Positions 44,548-53,696 of a DNA stretch of 64,000 nt are shown here, piece after piece. The position numbers and the translations under genes are program-made. The DNA lies in NCBI GenBank assembly GCA_963834945.1, contig CAWIDT010000001.1, positions 248,001-312,000 of the forward strand, in the 5' to 3' direction. Origin of the DNA: R-RK-3 sp963834945. Lineage in GTDB: Bacteria > Pseudomonadota > Alphaproteobacteria > Rhizobiales > Rhodomicrobiaceae. Below the pieces are notes generated by a model. The model ran no database searches. It had not been told where the DNA came from and was given only the letters and a program-made list of their open reading frames with translations. How positions within the stretch are numbered: the first letter of the stretch is position 1; each line of letters starts with the position of its first letter.

Positions 44548-44573
44548 ATAGGCCGTCATCGACGGCCTATTTT
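44548..44573 (+). terminator. Rho-independent terminator after the DUF1236 gene
   Basis: Perfect 10-base stem ATAGGCCGTC / GACGGCCTAT with a 3-base loop, followed by TTTTGTG, starting 8 bases past the stop codon. Confidence 0.88.
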
Positions 44574-44791
44574 GTGTTCCGCGTTAGACGCGCGTGGTGA
44601 CACTGCCGGCATGCACCCGTTCGGCACCCGACGAGTTTCGACCTCAGAGGGCGCCGCATCATGCCGGATGTGCCACTAAACGTCTTCGCCGACCGTGCTC
44701 CGCATGATAGAAACCCTCATCTTCAAAGGAGCATCCGCTCCAAAATCGCGTCCCCGGCCGTCAGGTTCGATGCAGCTCAAGAGGGGTGCCA

Positions 44792-47134
44792 ATGGCACGT
44801 TTTTCCGCCTTAATACTCTCCGCCATAGGTATTGCGCTCGTTTTTGCAGGCGTATACCTGGCTATATTAGGGGGATCGTGGTATTATTTGGTTTGCGGAA
44901 TAGCATTCCTGGCCACAGGGGTAAGACTTTATCAGGGCCGGTCGTCCACTCTGTTCATCTACGCCGCGATCGTTGCCGGCACGTTGATCTGGTCGATTTG
45001 GGAGGTCGGCTTCGATTGGTGGCAGCTCGTTCCGCGCGGCGGCATCATCGTGGTGATCGGACTTTGGCTGCTTGCTCCCTGGATCACGGCCAAGCTGAGC
45101 GACGACGACGCGCTGACGATCGCAAGCGCGTTTCGCGGCGCCGGTCTTGCCCTGACCATCACCATCATCGCCGCAATTGCCGTCGCTGCCTATTCGATGC
45201 TGACGCTTTCGAATGATCTCGCGGGTAGCCTGCCATCGGAAAACGCCACGCGCCTGGACAGCCAGAGCGCCGGCATCGCGGCCGGAGACTGGCCCTATTA
45301 TGGGCGAACGGCGGGCGGGGACCGCTATTCGCCCCTCACGCAGATCACGCCGGCCAATGTCGCCAAGCTCACCAAGGTGTGGACCTATCACACGGGCGAC
45401 ATTCGCGGCCCCGCCGATACCGTCGAGACCACCTATGAGGTGACACCGATCAAGATCGCCCAGACGGTCTATCTCTGCACGCCGCATAATATCGCCATTG
45501 CGCTCGACGCGGTGACGGGGGCGGAGAAATGGCGCTTCGATTCCAAGGTCGGCAGAAGCGCGATGCGCCAGCACCAGACCTGCCGCGGCGTTACCTATTA
45601 CCAGGTTCCGAATGCGGCGACGGGCAGCCCTTGCGCGGAACGGATTATCCTGCCGACAGCCGACGCCAAGCTTTACGCGCTCGATGCGGCAAGCGGCAAG
45701 ATCTGTCCCTCTTTCGGTCAGAACGGCATCGTCGATCTGTGGGCGAACATGCCGGAGCATAGCCCCGGCGCCTATTATTCCACGTCGCCGCCCGCCGTCG
45801 CGCACGACCTCCTTATCGTCGGCGGTGCTGTCAACGACAATGTCTCCACCTCCGAACCGTCCGGCGTGATCCGCGCTTACAATGCGCAGACCGGGCAGCT
45901 CGTGTGGAATTTCGATAGCGGCAACCCAGGGAAAACCCAGCCAATCGCGGCGGATGAGATTTACACGAAAAACTCGCCGAACAGCTGGGCGCCGCTCAGC
46001 GTCGATCCTGAGCTGGGGCTCGTCTATGCGCCGATGGGCAATGCGCCGCCCGATCAGTTCGGCGGCGACCGCACCCCGGAAACCGAACGTTTCGCGGCCT
46101 CCGTCACCGCGCTGGATCTGGCGACCGGGCAAGTGCGCTGGGTGTTCCAGACCACCCATCACGATCTGTGGGACATGGACGTTCCGGCGCAGCCGCAGCT
46201 CGTGAATATCGGCAGCGGCGACGGCGCGGTACCGGGGCTGGTGCAGGCGACCAAGCAGGGCGAGATCTTCGTGCTGGACCGCCGCACCGGGACGCCGATC
46301 CTGCCCGTAACCGAGCAGCCCGTCCCGCAAGGTGCCGTGGAGGGCGATCATACCGCACCGACGCAGCCGGTTTCGGCGATCTCTTTCAATCCCCCGCAAT
46401 TGCAAGGCAGCGACATGTGGGGCGTGACGATGTTCGATCAGCTCGCCTGCCGCATCACGTTCCAGTCGCTGCGCTACCAGGGCCGGTATACCCCGCCCTC
46501 GCTGGAGGGCTCGATTATCTATCCGGGCAATTTCGGCACTTTCAACTGGGGCGGTATTGCGGTCGATCCGGTGCGCCAGCTCATCGTTGCGACGCCGGTG
46601 CACTTTGCCTTCACCTCGCAGCTGATCCCGCGCAAGGACAACACCACCAACTATGTCTCGGACGGCAAGCCCGGCTTCAATGAGAATTACGGCGCGCCGT
46701 TCGCCGCAAAAATGGCTGCCTTCACCTCGCCGCTCGGATTGCGCGTTCCCTGCCAGGCGCCGCCATGGGGGCTGATCGCCGGCGTCGATCTGCGCACCGG
46801 CAAGACCGTGTGGCAGCACAAGAACGGCACCGTCGAGGATCTCACGCCGCTGCCTTTGCCCTTCGAGCTCGGCGTTCCCAATATCGGCGGGCCGATCAGT
46901 ACCGCGGGGGGCGTTGCCTTCCTCAGTGCCACGCTCGACTATTACATCCGGGCTTATGATGTGACCACGGGCAAGCAGCTCTGGCGCGATCGCCTGCCCG
47001 CCGGTGGCCAGGCGACGCCGATGACCTATGAAGGCGGCGATGGACGGCAATATCTTCTGGTCGTCGCCGGTGGCCACGGGTCGACGGACACCAAGCCCGG
47101 CGATTCGATCATCGCCTACGCGCTGCCGAAATAG
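44792..47134 (+). CDS. gcd: Membrane-bound PQQ-dependent glucose dehydrogenase
   Basis: 780 residues. N-terminal about 145 residues give five membrane helices (quinone-reducing anchor). The rest is a periplasmic eight-bladed PQQ propeller with GDWPYYGRTAGGDRYSPL, VFQTTHHDLWDMDVPAQP, SGKICPSFGQNG, YPGNFGTFNWGG and GVPNIGGPISTAGGVAF. Oxidises aldoses such as glucose to lactones and feeds electrons to ubiquinone. PQQ biosynthesis genes are not in the window. An in-frame GTG six bases upstream is an alternative start. Ends 7 bases from the convergent tetR. Confidence 0.95.
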   Translation: MARFSALILSAIGIALVFAGVYLAILGGSWYYLVCGIAFLATGVRLYQGRSSTLFIYAAIVAGTLIWSIWEVGFDWWQLVPRGGIIVVIGLWLLAPWITAKLSDDDALTIASAFRGAGLALTITIIAAIAVAAYSMLTLSNDLAGSLPSENATRLDSQSAGIAAGDWPYYGRTAGGDRYSPLTQITPANVAKLTKVWTYHTGDIRGPADTVETTYEVTPIKIAQTVYLCTPHNIAIALDAVTGAEKWRFDSKVGRSAMRQHQTCRGVTYYQVPNAATGSPCAERIILPTADAKLYALDAASGKICPSFGQNGIVDLWANMPEHSPGAYYSTSPPAVAHDLLIVGGAVNDNVSTSEPSGVIRAYNAQTGQLVWNFDSGNPGKTQPIAADEIYTKNSPNSWAPLSVDPELGLVYAPMGNAPPDQFGGDRTPETERFAASVTALDLATGQVRWVFQTTHHDLWDMDVPAQPQLVNIGSGDGAVPGLVQATKQGEIFVLDRRTGTPILPVTEQPVPQGAVEGDHTAPTQPVSAISFNPPQLQGSDMWGVTMFDQLACRITFQSLRYQGRYTPPSLEGSIIYPGNFGTFNWGGIAVDPVRQLIVATPVHFAFTSQLIPRKDNTTNYVSDGKPGFNENYGAPFAAKMAAFTSPLGLRVPCQAPPWGLIAGVDLRTGKTVWQHKNGTVEDLTPLPLPFELGVPNIGGPISTAGGVAFLSATLDYYIRAYDVTTGKQLWRDRLPAGGQATPMTYEGGDGRQYLLVVAGGHGSTDTKPGDSIIAYALPK

Positions 47135-47141
47135 CGGGTGT

Positions 47142-47895
47142 TTATTTTCGGATGGAGTGCACGATGAGGTCGGCGACGTGGGCGCGCCGCTTTTCGATCT
47201 CGGCCTTGGCTTGCAGATTGCGGCCCAGGATGACCGACAGCGTGAACACATTCGAGAAATAGAAATACGACACGCCCGCGATCGAAATCCAAAGCTGGGC
47301 CGGATCGATGTCGGCGCGGAACAGCCCTTGCTTGACGCCCCTGTCCAGAATGGTCTGGATCATGCCGATCAGCGGCGAGTGCATTTCGCGGACTCGGCCT
47401 GAACTCGTTCAGATGGCGCGCCTGATGCAAATTCTCGCTGTTCAGCAGGTTGATGAAGGTGCGGTCGCCGATAAAGGAGTCGAATGTGAAGGTGACGAGC
47501 GCACGCATCGCGGCCTCGGCGGGCAGGGTATCCAGATCGAGCTGAAGCTCGGCGGTGCGCGCCCGTTCGTAGGCCGCCTCAAGCACGGCCAGCCACAGGC
47601 TGCGCTTGCTCTTGAAATAGTAATAAATCATGCGGCGGTTCGCGCCCGATCTGGATGCGATGGCGTCGATCCCCGCGCCCGAAAAGCCCCTGGCGGCGAA
47701 CTCGGCGGTCGCGGCCGCCAGAATGCTGGCCTTGGTGCGTTCGGGATCGCGCGAGCGGATGGCGCGCGGCGTCTCGGCGGACGCCTTGGTGCTCTTGCCC
47801 CCCAATTTGGCACTCGCCGGGGGCGTCTCGGCGCGGCCGCCTGAGCGGAGCCCCTCAGCTGTTGCGGCCGCCCTGGTGACGCCACGCTTGTCCAT
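47142..47895 (-). CDS. TetR-family transcriptional regulator (one +1 frameshift)
   Basis: About 250 residues when corrected. A basic Ala/Lys-rich N-terminal arm of about 45 residues precedes a TetR helix-turn-helix (AAATAEFAARGFSGAGIDAIASRSGANRRMIYYYFKSK). The ligand domain begins with ALVTFTFDSFIGDRTFINLLNSENL. The frame shifts at about 47400 (AGGCCGAG) and resumes with MHSPLIGMIQTILDRGVKQGLFRADIDP to the stop. It lies just past the 3' end of the catabolic operon, separated by a repeat, and may regulate it; this is inference. Confidence 0.88.
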
Positions 47896-47909
47896 CGGCA
47901 CTCCGCTCC

Positions 47910-48011
47910 TAGAGCATGATCGTTTCAAACGGAACCGATCATGCTCTAGATTTCTTTGTTTTCGCACGATTTTTCGGGAAAACCGGTGTCCACTTTCCCG
48001 ATCGTGCTCTA
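47910..48011. repeat. Dispersed repeat, family B, copy 2
   Basis: Begins with a 12-base inverted repeat AGAGCATGATCG / CGATCATGCTCT, then the same block as 1461-1564 (TTTGTTTTCGCACGATTTTT, then CGGGAAAACCGGTGTCCAC). Its TAGAGCACGATCGGG edge provides the TAG stop codon of the isomerase gene at 48009-48011. Confidence 0.88.
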
Positions 48012-48872
48012 TACCACCGTCCGGTGCCGCTCGATGCAGGTCCCTAGGACGTCCCCCATGGGCCGCGCCCACCACGCATCCGAGAAGACCTCCACTTCGG
48101 CAAAACCCTGATAGCCAGCCGCTTCGACTTCGCCCCTGATACGGCGCAGCGCGATCACGCCGTCGCCCATCATGCCGCGGTCGTTGAGCAGGTCGCGCGT
48201 CGGCACCAGCCAGTCGCAGACATGATAGGCGAACAGCCGGTCCCGTCCGGCGCGGGCGATCTGGGCGGAAAGCTCCGGGTCCCACCAGACGTGATACACA
48301 TCGAGCGCAACGCCGAGCAGCCCGGTGCGGGCGGGATCGAGGCGATCGCATATGTCGAGCGCCTGCGCCAAGGTGTTCACACAGGCGCGGTCGGCGGCAT
48401 ACATCGGGTGCAGCGGTTCGATGGCCAGGGGCATGCCAGTTGCCCGAGCGTAATCGAGCAGCGTGCCGATGCCGTCTTCCACCATGGTCCGCGCCGCTTC
48501 GAGATCGCGCGACGGGCTCGATCCGGGGCGGGAGAATTGCGGCAGTCCGCCGACGACGAGCACGAGGCAGGAGGCGCCGAGCGCGACCGCCTCATCGACA
48601 GCGCGGCGATTGTCATCGCGCGCCTCGCCGAGCCGGTTCGCATCGGCCGGGAACATGCCGCCCCGGCAATAGCCCGAGAGCGCCAGTCCGGCGTCCTTTA
48701 CGGCTCGCACGGCGCGGTCGAGCCCCACAGCCGCCACCTGGTCGCGCCACGGCGAAATTGCACGGATCTCGCCCCTTGCGCAGGCATCGATGATGGCCAG
48801 CAGGTCCCCCTGCCCGCGCAGCGTCGCGGTATTGATGGACAGCCAGCGGTGATCGGCGGAAAAATCGCGCAA
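48009..48872 (-). CDS. Sugar phosphate isomerase/epimerase-type TIM barrel protein
   Basis: 287 residues from a TTG start (48872) with GGAG just upstream; the frame is open further but overlaps the DUF993 gene. It belongs to the xylose-isomerase-like TIM barrel (AP endonuclease 2) superfamily: WLSINTATL, ISPWRDQVAAVGLDRA, CLVLVVGGLP, MPLAIEPLHPMYAADRACV (metal Glu and His), LLGVALDVYHVWWDPEL (Asp, His), and QGFAEVEVFSDAWW. Last gene of the seven-gene operon. Reaction unknown; isomerisation, epimerisation or dehydration of a polyol-derived intermediate is plausible. Confidence 0.87.
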   Translation of the reverse strand: MRDFSADHRWLSINTATLRGQGDLLAIIDACARGEIRAISPWRDQVAAVGLDRAVRAVKDAGLALSGYCRGGMFPADANRLGEARDDNRRAVDEAVALGASCLVLVVGGLPQFSRPGSSPSRDLEAARTMVEDGIGTLLDYARATGMPLAIEPLHPMYAADRACVNTLAQALDICDRLDPARTGLLGVALDVYHVWWDPELSAQIARAGRDRLFAYHVCDWLVPTRDLLNDRGMMGDGVIALRRIRGEVEAAGYQGFAEVEVFSDAWWARPMGDVLGTCIERHRTVV

Positions 48873-48885
48873 AGCTTGTCTCCGC

Positions 48886-50079
48886 TCAAGCTTCGATCCC
48901 GCGCGCGGCGAGGACGGTCCGCATGCGGGCGACGGCAAGGTCGGGGTCGCGCAGCAGACCCGCCGCATCGGCGAGCCGGAACAGTTCGGCGAGATGCTGG
49001 GTGGAGCGGGCGCTCTCCTGGCCGCCGACCATGGTAAAGTGGCTCTGATACCCGTTCAGATAGGCCATGAAGACGACACCGGTCTTGTAGAACCGCGTCG
49101 GCGCGCGGAACATGTGCCGGGACAACGGAACTGTCGGCGCGAGGATGTCATGGAACCCCGCCGTGTCGCCCTTCGCCAGGCTGACAAGCGCCGCCGAGGC
49201 CGCCGGGGCGATGGCGTCGAAAATCCCGAGCAGCGCGTCCGAATACCCCCCGGCGTCGCCCGCGATCAGCTCCGCATAGTTGAAATCATCGCCCGTATAC
49301 ATGCGCACTCCGGGCGCGAGCCGCCGCCGCATGGCGATCTCCTTGTCTTTGTCGAGCAATGAGATTTTCACGCCGTCGATCTTAGCGGCGTTGGCATTGA
49401 TGATCGACAGCGCGATGTCCATAGCCGCATCGAGATCGCGCGTGCCCCAATAGCCGGCCAGCGCCGGATCGAACATGTCGCCGAGCCAATGGATGATGAC
49501 CGGCTCCCGCACTTGCGACAGCACCCGGCCGTAAGCGGTGGCGTAATCGTCTGCCGAACGGGCCACGGCGGCGAGGGCGCGCGACGCCATCAGGATCATG
49601 CGGCCGCCTGCCGCCTCGATCGCGGCGGTCTGCTCGTCATAGGCGGCGATCACGTCATCCACGCTCCTTGCCGCTTCGGGCGCCAGATGGTCCGTGCCCG
49701 CGCCGCAGAACACCAGCGCGCCGCCGCGCGCCTTGGCCGCCGCCACGGAGCGCCGGATGAGATCGAGCGAGGCCGGCCAATCCATCCCCATCCCGCGCTG
49801 CGCCGTGTCCATCGCCTCGGCGACGCCCAGCCCCAAATCCCAGAGCCGCTCGCGATAGGCGATGGTGGCATCCCAGTCGATCGAGGCGCCGAGCCAGGGA
49901 TCGGCCTCGGCCAGCGGGTCGGCGACGACATGCGCGGCGGAAAAGGCAACGCGGTTCATCGTGCCTGAAGCCTTGTCCGGATAGTCGCGTGGCACGGAGA
50001 GGCGAAATGCCTCCATGCTCCGATCGGCGCGAGGCAGCCGGATGTTGAGTGCCGTCAAGGGGGGGGCGATCGTGTTCAT
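48886..50079 (-). CDS. DUF993 protein (dihydrodipicolinate synthase-like barrel)
   Basis: 397 residues from the ATG at 50079, preceded by AGGAG. Highly characteristic DUF993 blocks: NRVAFSAAHVVADPLAE, GLGVAEAMDTAQRGMGMDWP, GGRMILMASRALA, EPVIIHWLGDMFDPALAGYWG, KIDGVKISLLD (candidate Schiff-base-type Lys), GVRMYTGDDFNYAELIAGD, and RFYKTGVVFMAYLNGYQSHF. The family is distantly related to class I aldolases of the DapA type but has no established reaction. It precedes the isomerase gene with a 13-base gap, and the pair recurs widely in my knowledge of alphaproteobacterial operons. Confidence 0.9.
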   Translation of the reverse strand: MNTIAPPLTALNIRLPRADRSMEAFRLSVPRDYPDKASGTMNRVAFSAAHVVADPLAEADPWLGASIDWDATIAYRERLWDLGLGVAEAMDTAQRGMGMDWPASLDLIRRSVAAAKARGGALVFCGAGTDHLAPEAARSVDDVIAAYDEQTAAIEAAGGRMILMASRALAAVARSADDYATAYGRVLSQVREPVIIHWLGDMFDPALAGYWGTRDLDAAMDIALSIINANAAKIDGVKISLLDKDKEIAMRRRLAPGVRMYTGDDFNYAELIAGDAGGYSDALLGIFDAIAPAASAALVSLAKGDTAGFHDILAPTVPLSRHMFRAPTRFYKTGVVFMAYLNGYQSHFTMVGGQESARSTQHLAELFRLADAAGLLRDPDLAVARMRTVLAARGIEA

Positions 50080-50218
50080 CGGCAATCTCCTGGGGGGCTG
50101 GGCCGCTCGCCCGGACGTTCAATCGAAATATTCGTCACTTGCGTGGCGCGCGACGCCGCACGGGGCAGTGCGTGCCCGACACGTCGCCGATGGGCGGGCG
50201 GTTTCGGCAGCCATGGCT

Positions 50219-51400
50219 CTACTCCGCCGCCAGCGTGCCGGCCGCGCTTCGGTCGAGCGGCGGGACATCCACCCAGCGCCGTTCGCGCCAGCTTTGCAGC
50301 GCGCATTCGACGAGCTGCACGCCCTTTGCGCCTTCGCGGAGGGTGTAGCGGTAGGGCGCGTCCTCGGCGACATGGCGGATGAACATTTCCCACTGCGTCT
50401 TGAAGCCGTTGTCGTGGGCGGTGTTGTCGGGCACCGGCTGCCAGGTCTGGTAGAAATCGATGCTCTGCTTTTCGTCCGGGTTCCAGACCGGGCGCGGCGT
50501 TCCGGCCCTGGGCTGAATGACGCAATCGGTCAGCCCCGCGACCGCCGAGCCGAGCGTGCCGTCGACCTGGAAGGTGACGAGGTCGTCGCGATATACCCGC
50601 GTGCACCAGGACATGTTGATGGTGGCGATCACCCCGCCGTCGAGCTGGAAGGTGGCGTAAGCGGCGTCATCGGCGGTCGCCGCATAGGGCTGGCCGTGCT
50701 CGTCCATCCGTTCGGGGATGTGGACCGCGCCAATGCAGGAGATGGACTTTACCGCGCCGAACAGATTGTCCAGCACGTAACGCCAGTGGCAGATCATATC
50801 GAGGATGATGCCGCCGCCCTCTTCGGCCCGGTAGTTCCAGGAAGGGCGCTGCGCCGGCTGGCCCCAGTCGCCTTCAAACACCCAATAGCCGAACTCGCCG
50901 TGCACCGAGAGCATCCGGCCGAAGAAACCGGATTCGCGCAGCATGCGAAGCTTTTGCAGGCCCGGCAGAAACAGCTTATCCTGCACGACGCCGTTCTTGA
51001 CGCCGCGCGCTTCGGCCAGCTCGCAGATGCGCATCGCCTCCGGCAGGTTCGTCGCGATCGGCTTCTCGCAATAGACGTGCTTGCCCGCCTCGATGGCCCG
51101 CTCCAGCAGGCCAGGGCGCGCCATGGTTGTGGCGGCGTCGAAGAAGATCTCGTCCGCGTCATTGCCGATGGCGGTATCCAGATCGGTCGTCCAGCGCGCG
51201 ATCCCATGCGCTTTCGCCAGCGCCTCGATCTTTGCGGCGTTGCGGCCGACGAGGATCGGGTCGAGCTGCACCTTCGAGCCATCCGAAAGGCTGACGCCGC
51301 CCTGCGCCCGGATCGCCGCGACCGAGCGGATCAGATGCTGGTTCATGCCCATGCGGCCGGTCACGCCGTTCATGATCACGCCGATGCTGCGTTGGCTCAT
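50219..51400 (-). CDS. Gfo/Idh/MocA-family oxidoreductase
   Basis: 393 residues. N-terminal Rossmann domain (IGVIMNGVTGRMGMNQHLIRS; the glycine pattern resembles dihydrodipicolinate-reductase-like entries), then the family's EKP signature in GKHVYCEKPIATN, which gives the active-site Lys. C-terminal beta-sheet domain with GGGIILDMICHWRYVLDNLF (Asp, His). Expected NAD(P)-dependent oxidation or reduction of a sugar, cyclitol or derived acid. Its ATG overlaps the stop of the enolase-like gene by four bases. 139 bases separate it from the DUF993 start. Confidence 0.93.
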   Translation of the reverse strand: MSQRSIGVIMNGVTGRMGMNQHLIRSVAAIRAQGGVSLSDGSKVQLDPILVGRNAAKIEALAKAHGIARWTTDLDTAIGNDADEIFFDAATTMARPGLLERAIEAGKHVYCEKPIATNLPEAMRICELAEARGVKNGVVQDKLFLPGLQKLRMLRESGFFGRMLSVHGEFGYWVFEGDWGQPAQRPSWNYRAEEGGGIILDMICHWRYVLDNLFGAVKSISCIGAVHIPERMDEHGQPYAATADDAAYATFQLDGGVIATINMSWCTRVYRDDLVTFQVDGTLGSAVAGLTDCVIQPRAGTPRPVWNPDEKQSIDFYQTWQPVPDNTAHDNGFKTQWEMFIRHVAEDAPYRYTLREGAKGVQLVECALQSWRERRWVDVPPLDRSAAGTLAAE

Positions 51401-52809
51401 GTGACTTGCTCCTGGAAAGCGGTACTAAGCGCCAGCGGGCTGAGCGTCGCCCAATCCGGCTCGGCTCCGCTGGCAAATCCCGGCTCGGCGAGCAGCGAGG
51501 CGGTCGGCAGCGCGCTATTGGCGATATTCAGGCCAATGCGGCCCTCATGCAGGCCATAAAGTGCGGGCTGGGCGGCCGCGAAGCGCTGCGCCTCTTCGAG
51601 AGGGGCGGGGCCGAAGCCATCGACATAATGATGTCCGTTGCGCTCGACATGGGCGACGCCGAGGACAGCGGCGAGCGCGGTGTCCTGCTGCACGCCCAGG
51701 CCGGCCTGGCAGGTGAGGTCTTCGCCCGCGAGGAAGTACCATCCGGCCCGCCCGTCGCGGCGGTTCCAGCTACGGGCGCGGACGGCGTTGAGCAGCGACT
51801 TGTACAGGCCCTTGCAGGATTTCGACGATACGCCGCGATAGCCGAGGGCAGCGGCGCGAGGAAAGGCGCCGTAATCGCCGTCCGCTTCGTCGATGACGAA
51901 GGATTGCGCGGAGCCGGCGGTTTCGAGCGGCACGTCGAAGGTGATCCGGCGGTCGAAGGGCTGCTCTATATAGAGAACGCGGCCGCGCAGGCCCTCCAGG
52001 GCCGGGTCGGCGGCGATACCGTCCAGAAGCGCGGCGAGGCGCTCCCCATCGTATTGCTCGTTGGCGTCCAGCGTGACGCGGAAGTCCGGCGCATGCTCGG
52101 CAAGCAGCCCTGTGATGGCGCGCAGGCGATCCAGGTCCGCAACCACGTCGCCGCCGATCTTGATCTTGAAATACCGCAAGCGCCCCAGCCGGATTTCCGC
52201 CGCAAGACTGTCCGCCCCCTCCAACGTGTCGAGCAGCCCGACCGTGTGGCGGATGGCGATCGACTGAGAAGGATTTATCGTCCGCAGGAAGTCCGCAATG
52301 CCGGCATCGTCCAGATCGGGCGTAAGGCGGGCGTCGAGGCCAGGGGCATTGGCGCGAAGCCCGTCCGCCAGGCCGATGTCCATCGCCTTGAGCAGAGCGT
52401 CAAGAATCGCCTTGTCTACCAGGGCCGGGCCAAAATTGGCCGTCAGCGCCGGAAGCGCGCCGCTATTCGCCCACGCCTCCTGCCCGGCGATGATCGCGCA
52501 ATGATGGCCGAATGCCGTGCTCCGCTCGGTCCGCCCGGCATAGGCGCCGGCGGCGTGCGCCAGACTGGCGCGCAAATCGTCGATGGTTTCGGCGGGGGAC
52601 TTCGCCGGGTTTTTGTCGAACCATTTCGGCATCATCATCTCGGCCGCGACGCCCTTGGCACGGCCATGGCCCGCCACCTCCACCTCGGCACGCACGAAGG
52701 CCTGCGGCGCGCCCGTGACCGTCACCGCGCCGAAGCGGAAGGGCCGCGTAAACGGCATCGCGCGTTCGAACACGGCGACGTCGTGGATGGTGATCAGGGG
52801 CGCGGTCAT
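51397..52809 (-). CDS. Enolase-superfamily (mandelate racemase/muconate lactonizing-like) enzyme
   Basis: 470 residues. Enolase-superfamily landmarks in order: FGAVTVTGAPQAFVRAEVE N-domain, YFKIKIGGD (KxK acid/base), RVTLDANEQYD and LYIEQP (metal Asp, Glu), SFVIDEADGDYG (third metal ligand region), and SSKSCKGLYKSL (Lys). Such enzymes abstract the proton alpha to a carboxylate; many are sugar-acid dehydratases. It is longer than typical dehydratases (about 400). Its start lies next to the ABC ATPase stop, and its own stop overlaps the next gene, so tight coupling is clear. Confidence 0.88.
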   Translation of the reverse strand: MTAPLITIHDVAVFERAMPFTRPFRFGAVTVTGAPQAFVRAEVEVAGHGRAKGVAAEMMMPKWFDKNPAKSPAETIDDLRASLAHAAGAYAGRTERSTAFGHHCAIIAGQEAWANSGALPALTANFGPALVDKAILDALLKAMDIGLADGLRANAPGLDARLTPDLDDAGIADFLRTINPSQSIAIRHTVGLLDTLEGADSLAAEIRLGRLRYFKIKIGGDVVADLDRLRAITGLLAEHAPDFRVTLDANEQYDGERLAALLDGIAADPALEGLRGRVLYIEQPFDRRITFDVPLETAGSAQSFVIDEADGDYGAFPRAAALGYRGVSSKSCKGLYKSLLNAVRARSWNRRDGRAGWYFLAGEDLTCQAGLGVQQDTALAAVLGVAHVERNGHHYVDGFGPAPLEEAQRFAAAQPALYGLHEGRIGLNIANSALPTASLLAEPGFASGAEPDWATLSPLALSTAFQEQVT

Positions 52810-52810
52810 G

Positions 52811-53650
52811 CTATCCGTCCAGCGCGCCACGCGCGAAGAAATGGTCACGGATCTTCTGCGCCAGGGCAACGAAAACGGGGTCGCCCATCATTTCGAACCG
52901 GCGCGGGCGCGGCAGCCCGACCTCGTATATCGCCGCGATGGAACCGGGCCGCTCGGTCATCACGACCACCCGGTCGGCCAGGAACACCGCCTCGGGAATC
53001 GAATGGGTGATCAGCAGGATGGTCTTGCCGGTCTTGCGGTGGATGCTCTGCAATTCCAGGTTCATGCGCTCGCGCGTCATGGCGTCGAGCGCGCCGAACG
53101 GCTCGTCCATCAGCACGATTTTCGGGTCGTGCACCAAGGCGCGGCAGATCGCCGTGCGCTGCTGCATGCCGCCGGAAAGCTGCCAGGGATATTTGTTCTC
53201 GAAGCCCTCCAGGCCCGATGTAGCGATGAGCTGCCTGGCCCGCTCCAGATGGGTTGCCCGATCGAGGCGGCGCACCTCGACCGGCATCATGATGTTGCGC
53301 AGTACGGTGCGCCAGGCGAGCAGCACCGGCGCCTGGAAGACGATGCCGACATCGTCGGGCGGCTGGCTGACCAGCGTGTCGCCGATGCGGATTTCGCCGC
53401 CGCTCGGCGGGATCAGGCCCGCCATCAGCTTCAGCAGCGTCGATTTTCCGCACCCCGACGGCCCCACCACCGCGACGAACTCGCCCTGGGCGATATCGAG
53501 GTCGAGCGGTTGAAGCGACGGCACGTCGCCGTCCGCAGTCCGGTAGGTCTTTTGCAGGCTGCGGATTTCGATCAGGCTGCGGGGCGAGGCCGGAGCCTCG
53601 CTGGCCGGCTCCGCGCGGAGCTCACTGGATGGCAGGGGGACGGGCCGCAT
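52811..53650 (-). CDS. ABC transporter ATP-binding protein, NitT/TauT type
   Basis: 279 residues from MRPVPLPSSEL. Walker A VGPSGCGKSTLLK, Q-loop VFQAPVLLAWRTV, signature LSGGMQQR, Walker B IVLMDEPFGALD, and H-loop THSIPEAVFLADRV. QAP..LPW-like sequences and the DPVF..L..KIR C-terminus are typical of the nitrate/sulfonate/taurine and pyrimidine importers. It energises uptake with the permease and binding protein encoded upstream. Confidence 0.93.
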   Translation of the reverse strand: MRPVPLPSSELRAEPASEAPASPRSLIEIRSLQKTYRTADGDVPSLQPLDLDIAQGEFVAVVGPSGCGKSTLLKLMAGLIPPSGGEIRIGDTLVSQPPDDVGIVFQAPVLLAWRTVLRNIMMPVEVRRLDRATHLERARQLIATSGLEGFENKYPWQLSGGMQQRTAICRALVHDPKIVLMDEPFGALDAMTRERMNLELQSIHRKTGKTILLITHSIPEAVFLADRVVVMTERPGSIAAIYEVGLPRPRRFEMMGDPVFVALAQKIRDHFFARGALDG

Positions 53651-53696
53651 CTTCAGAGCCCATTCCGCTGTGGGGATCGATGGCGCATTTGCCCGC

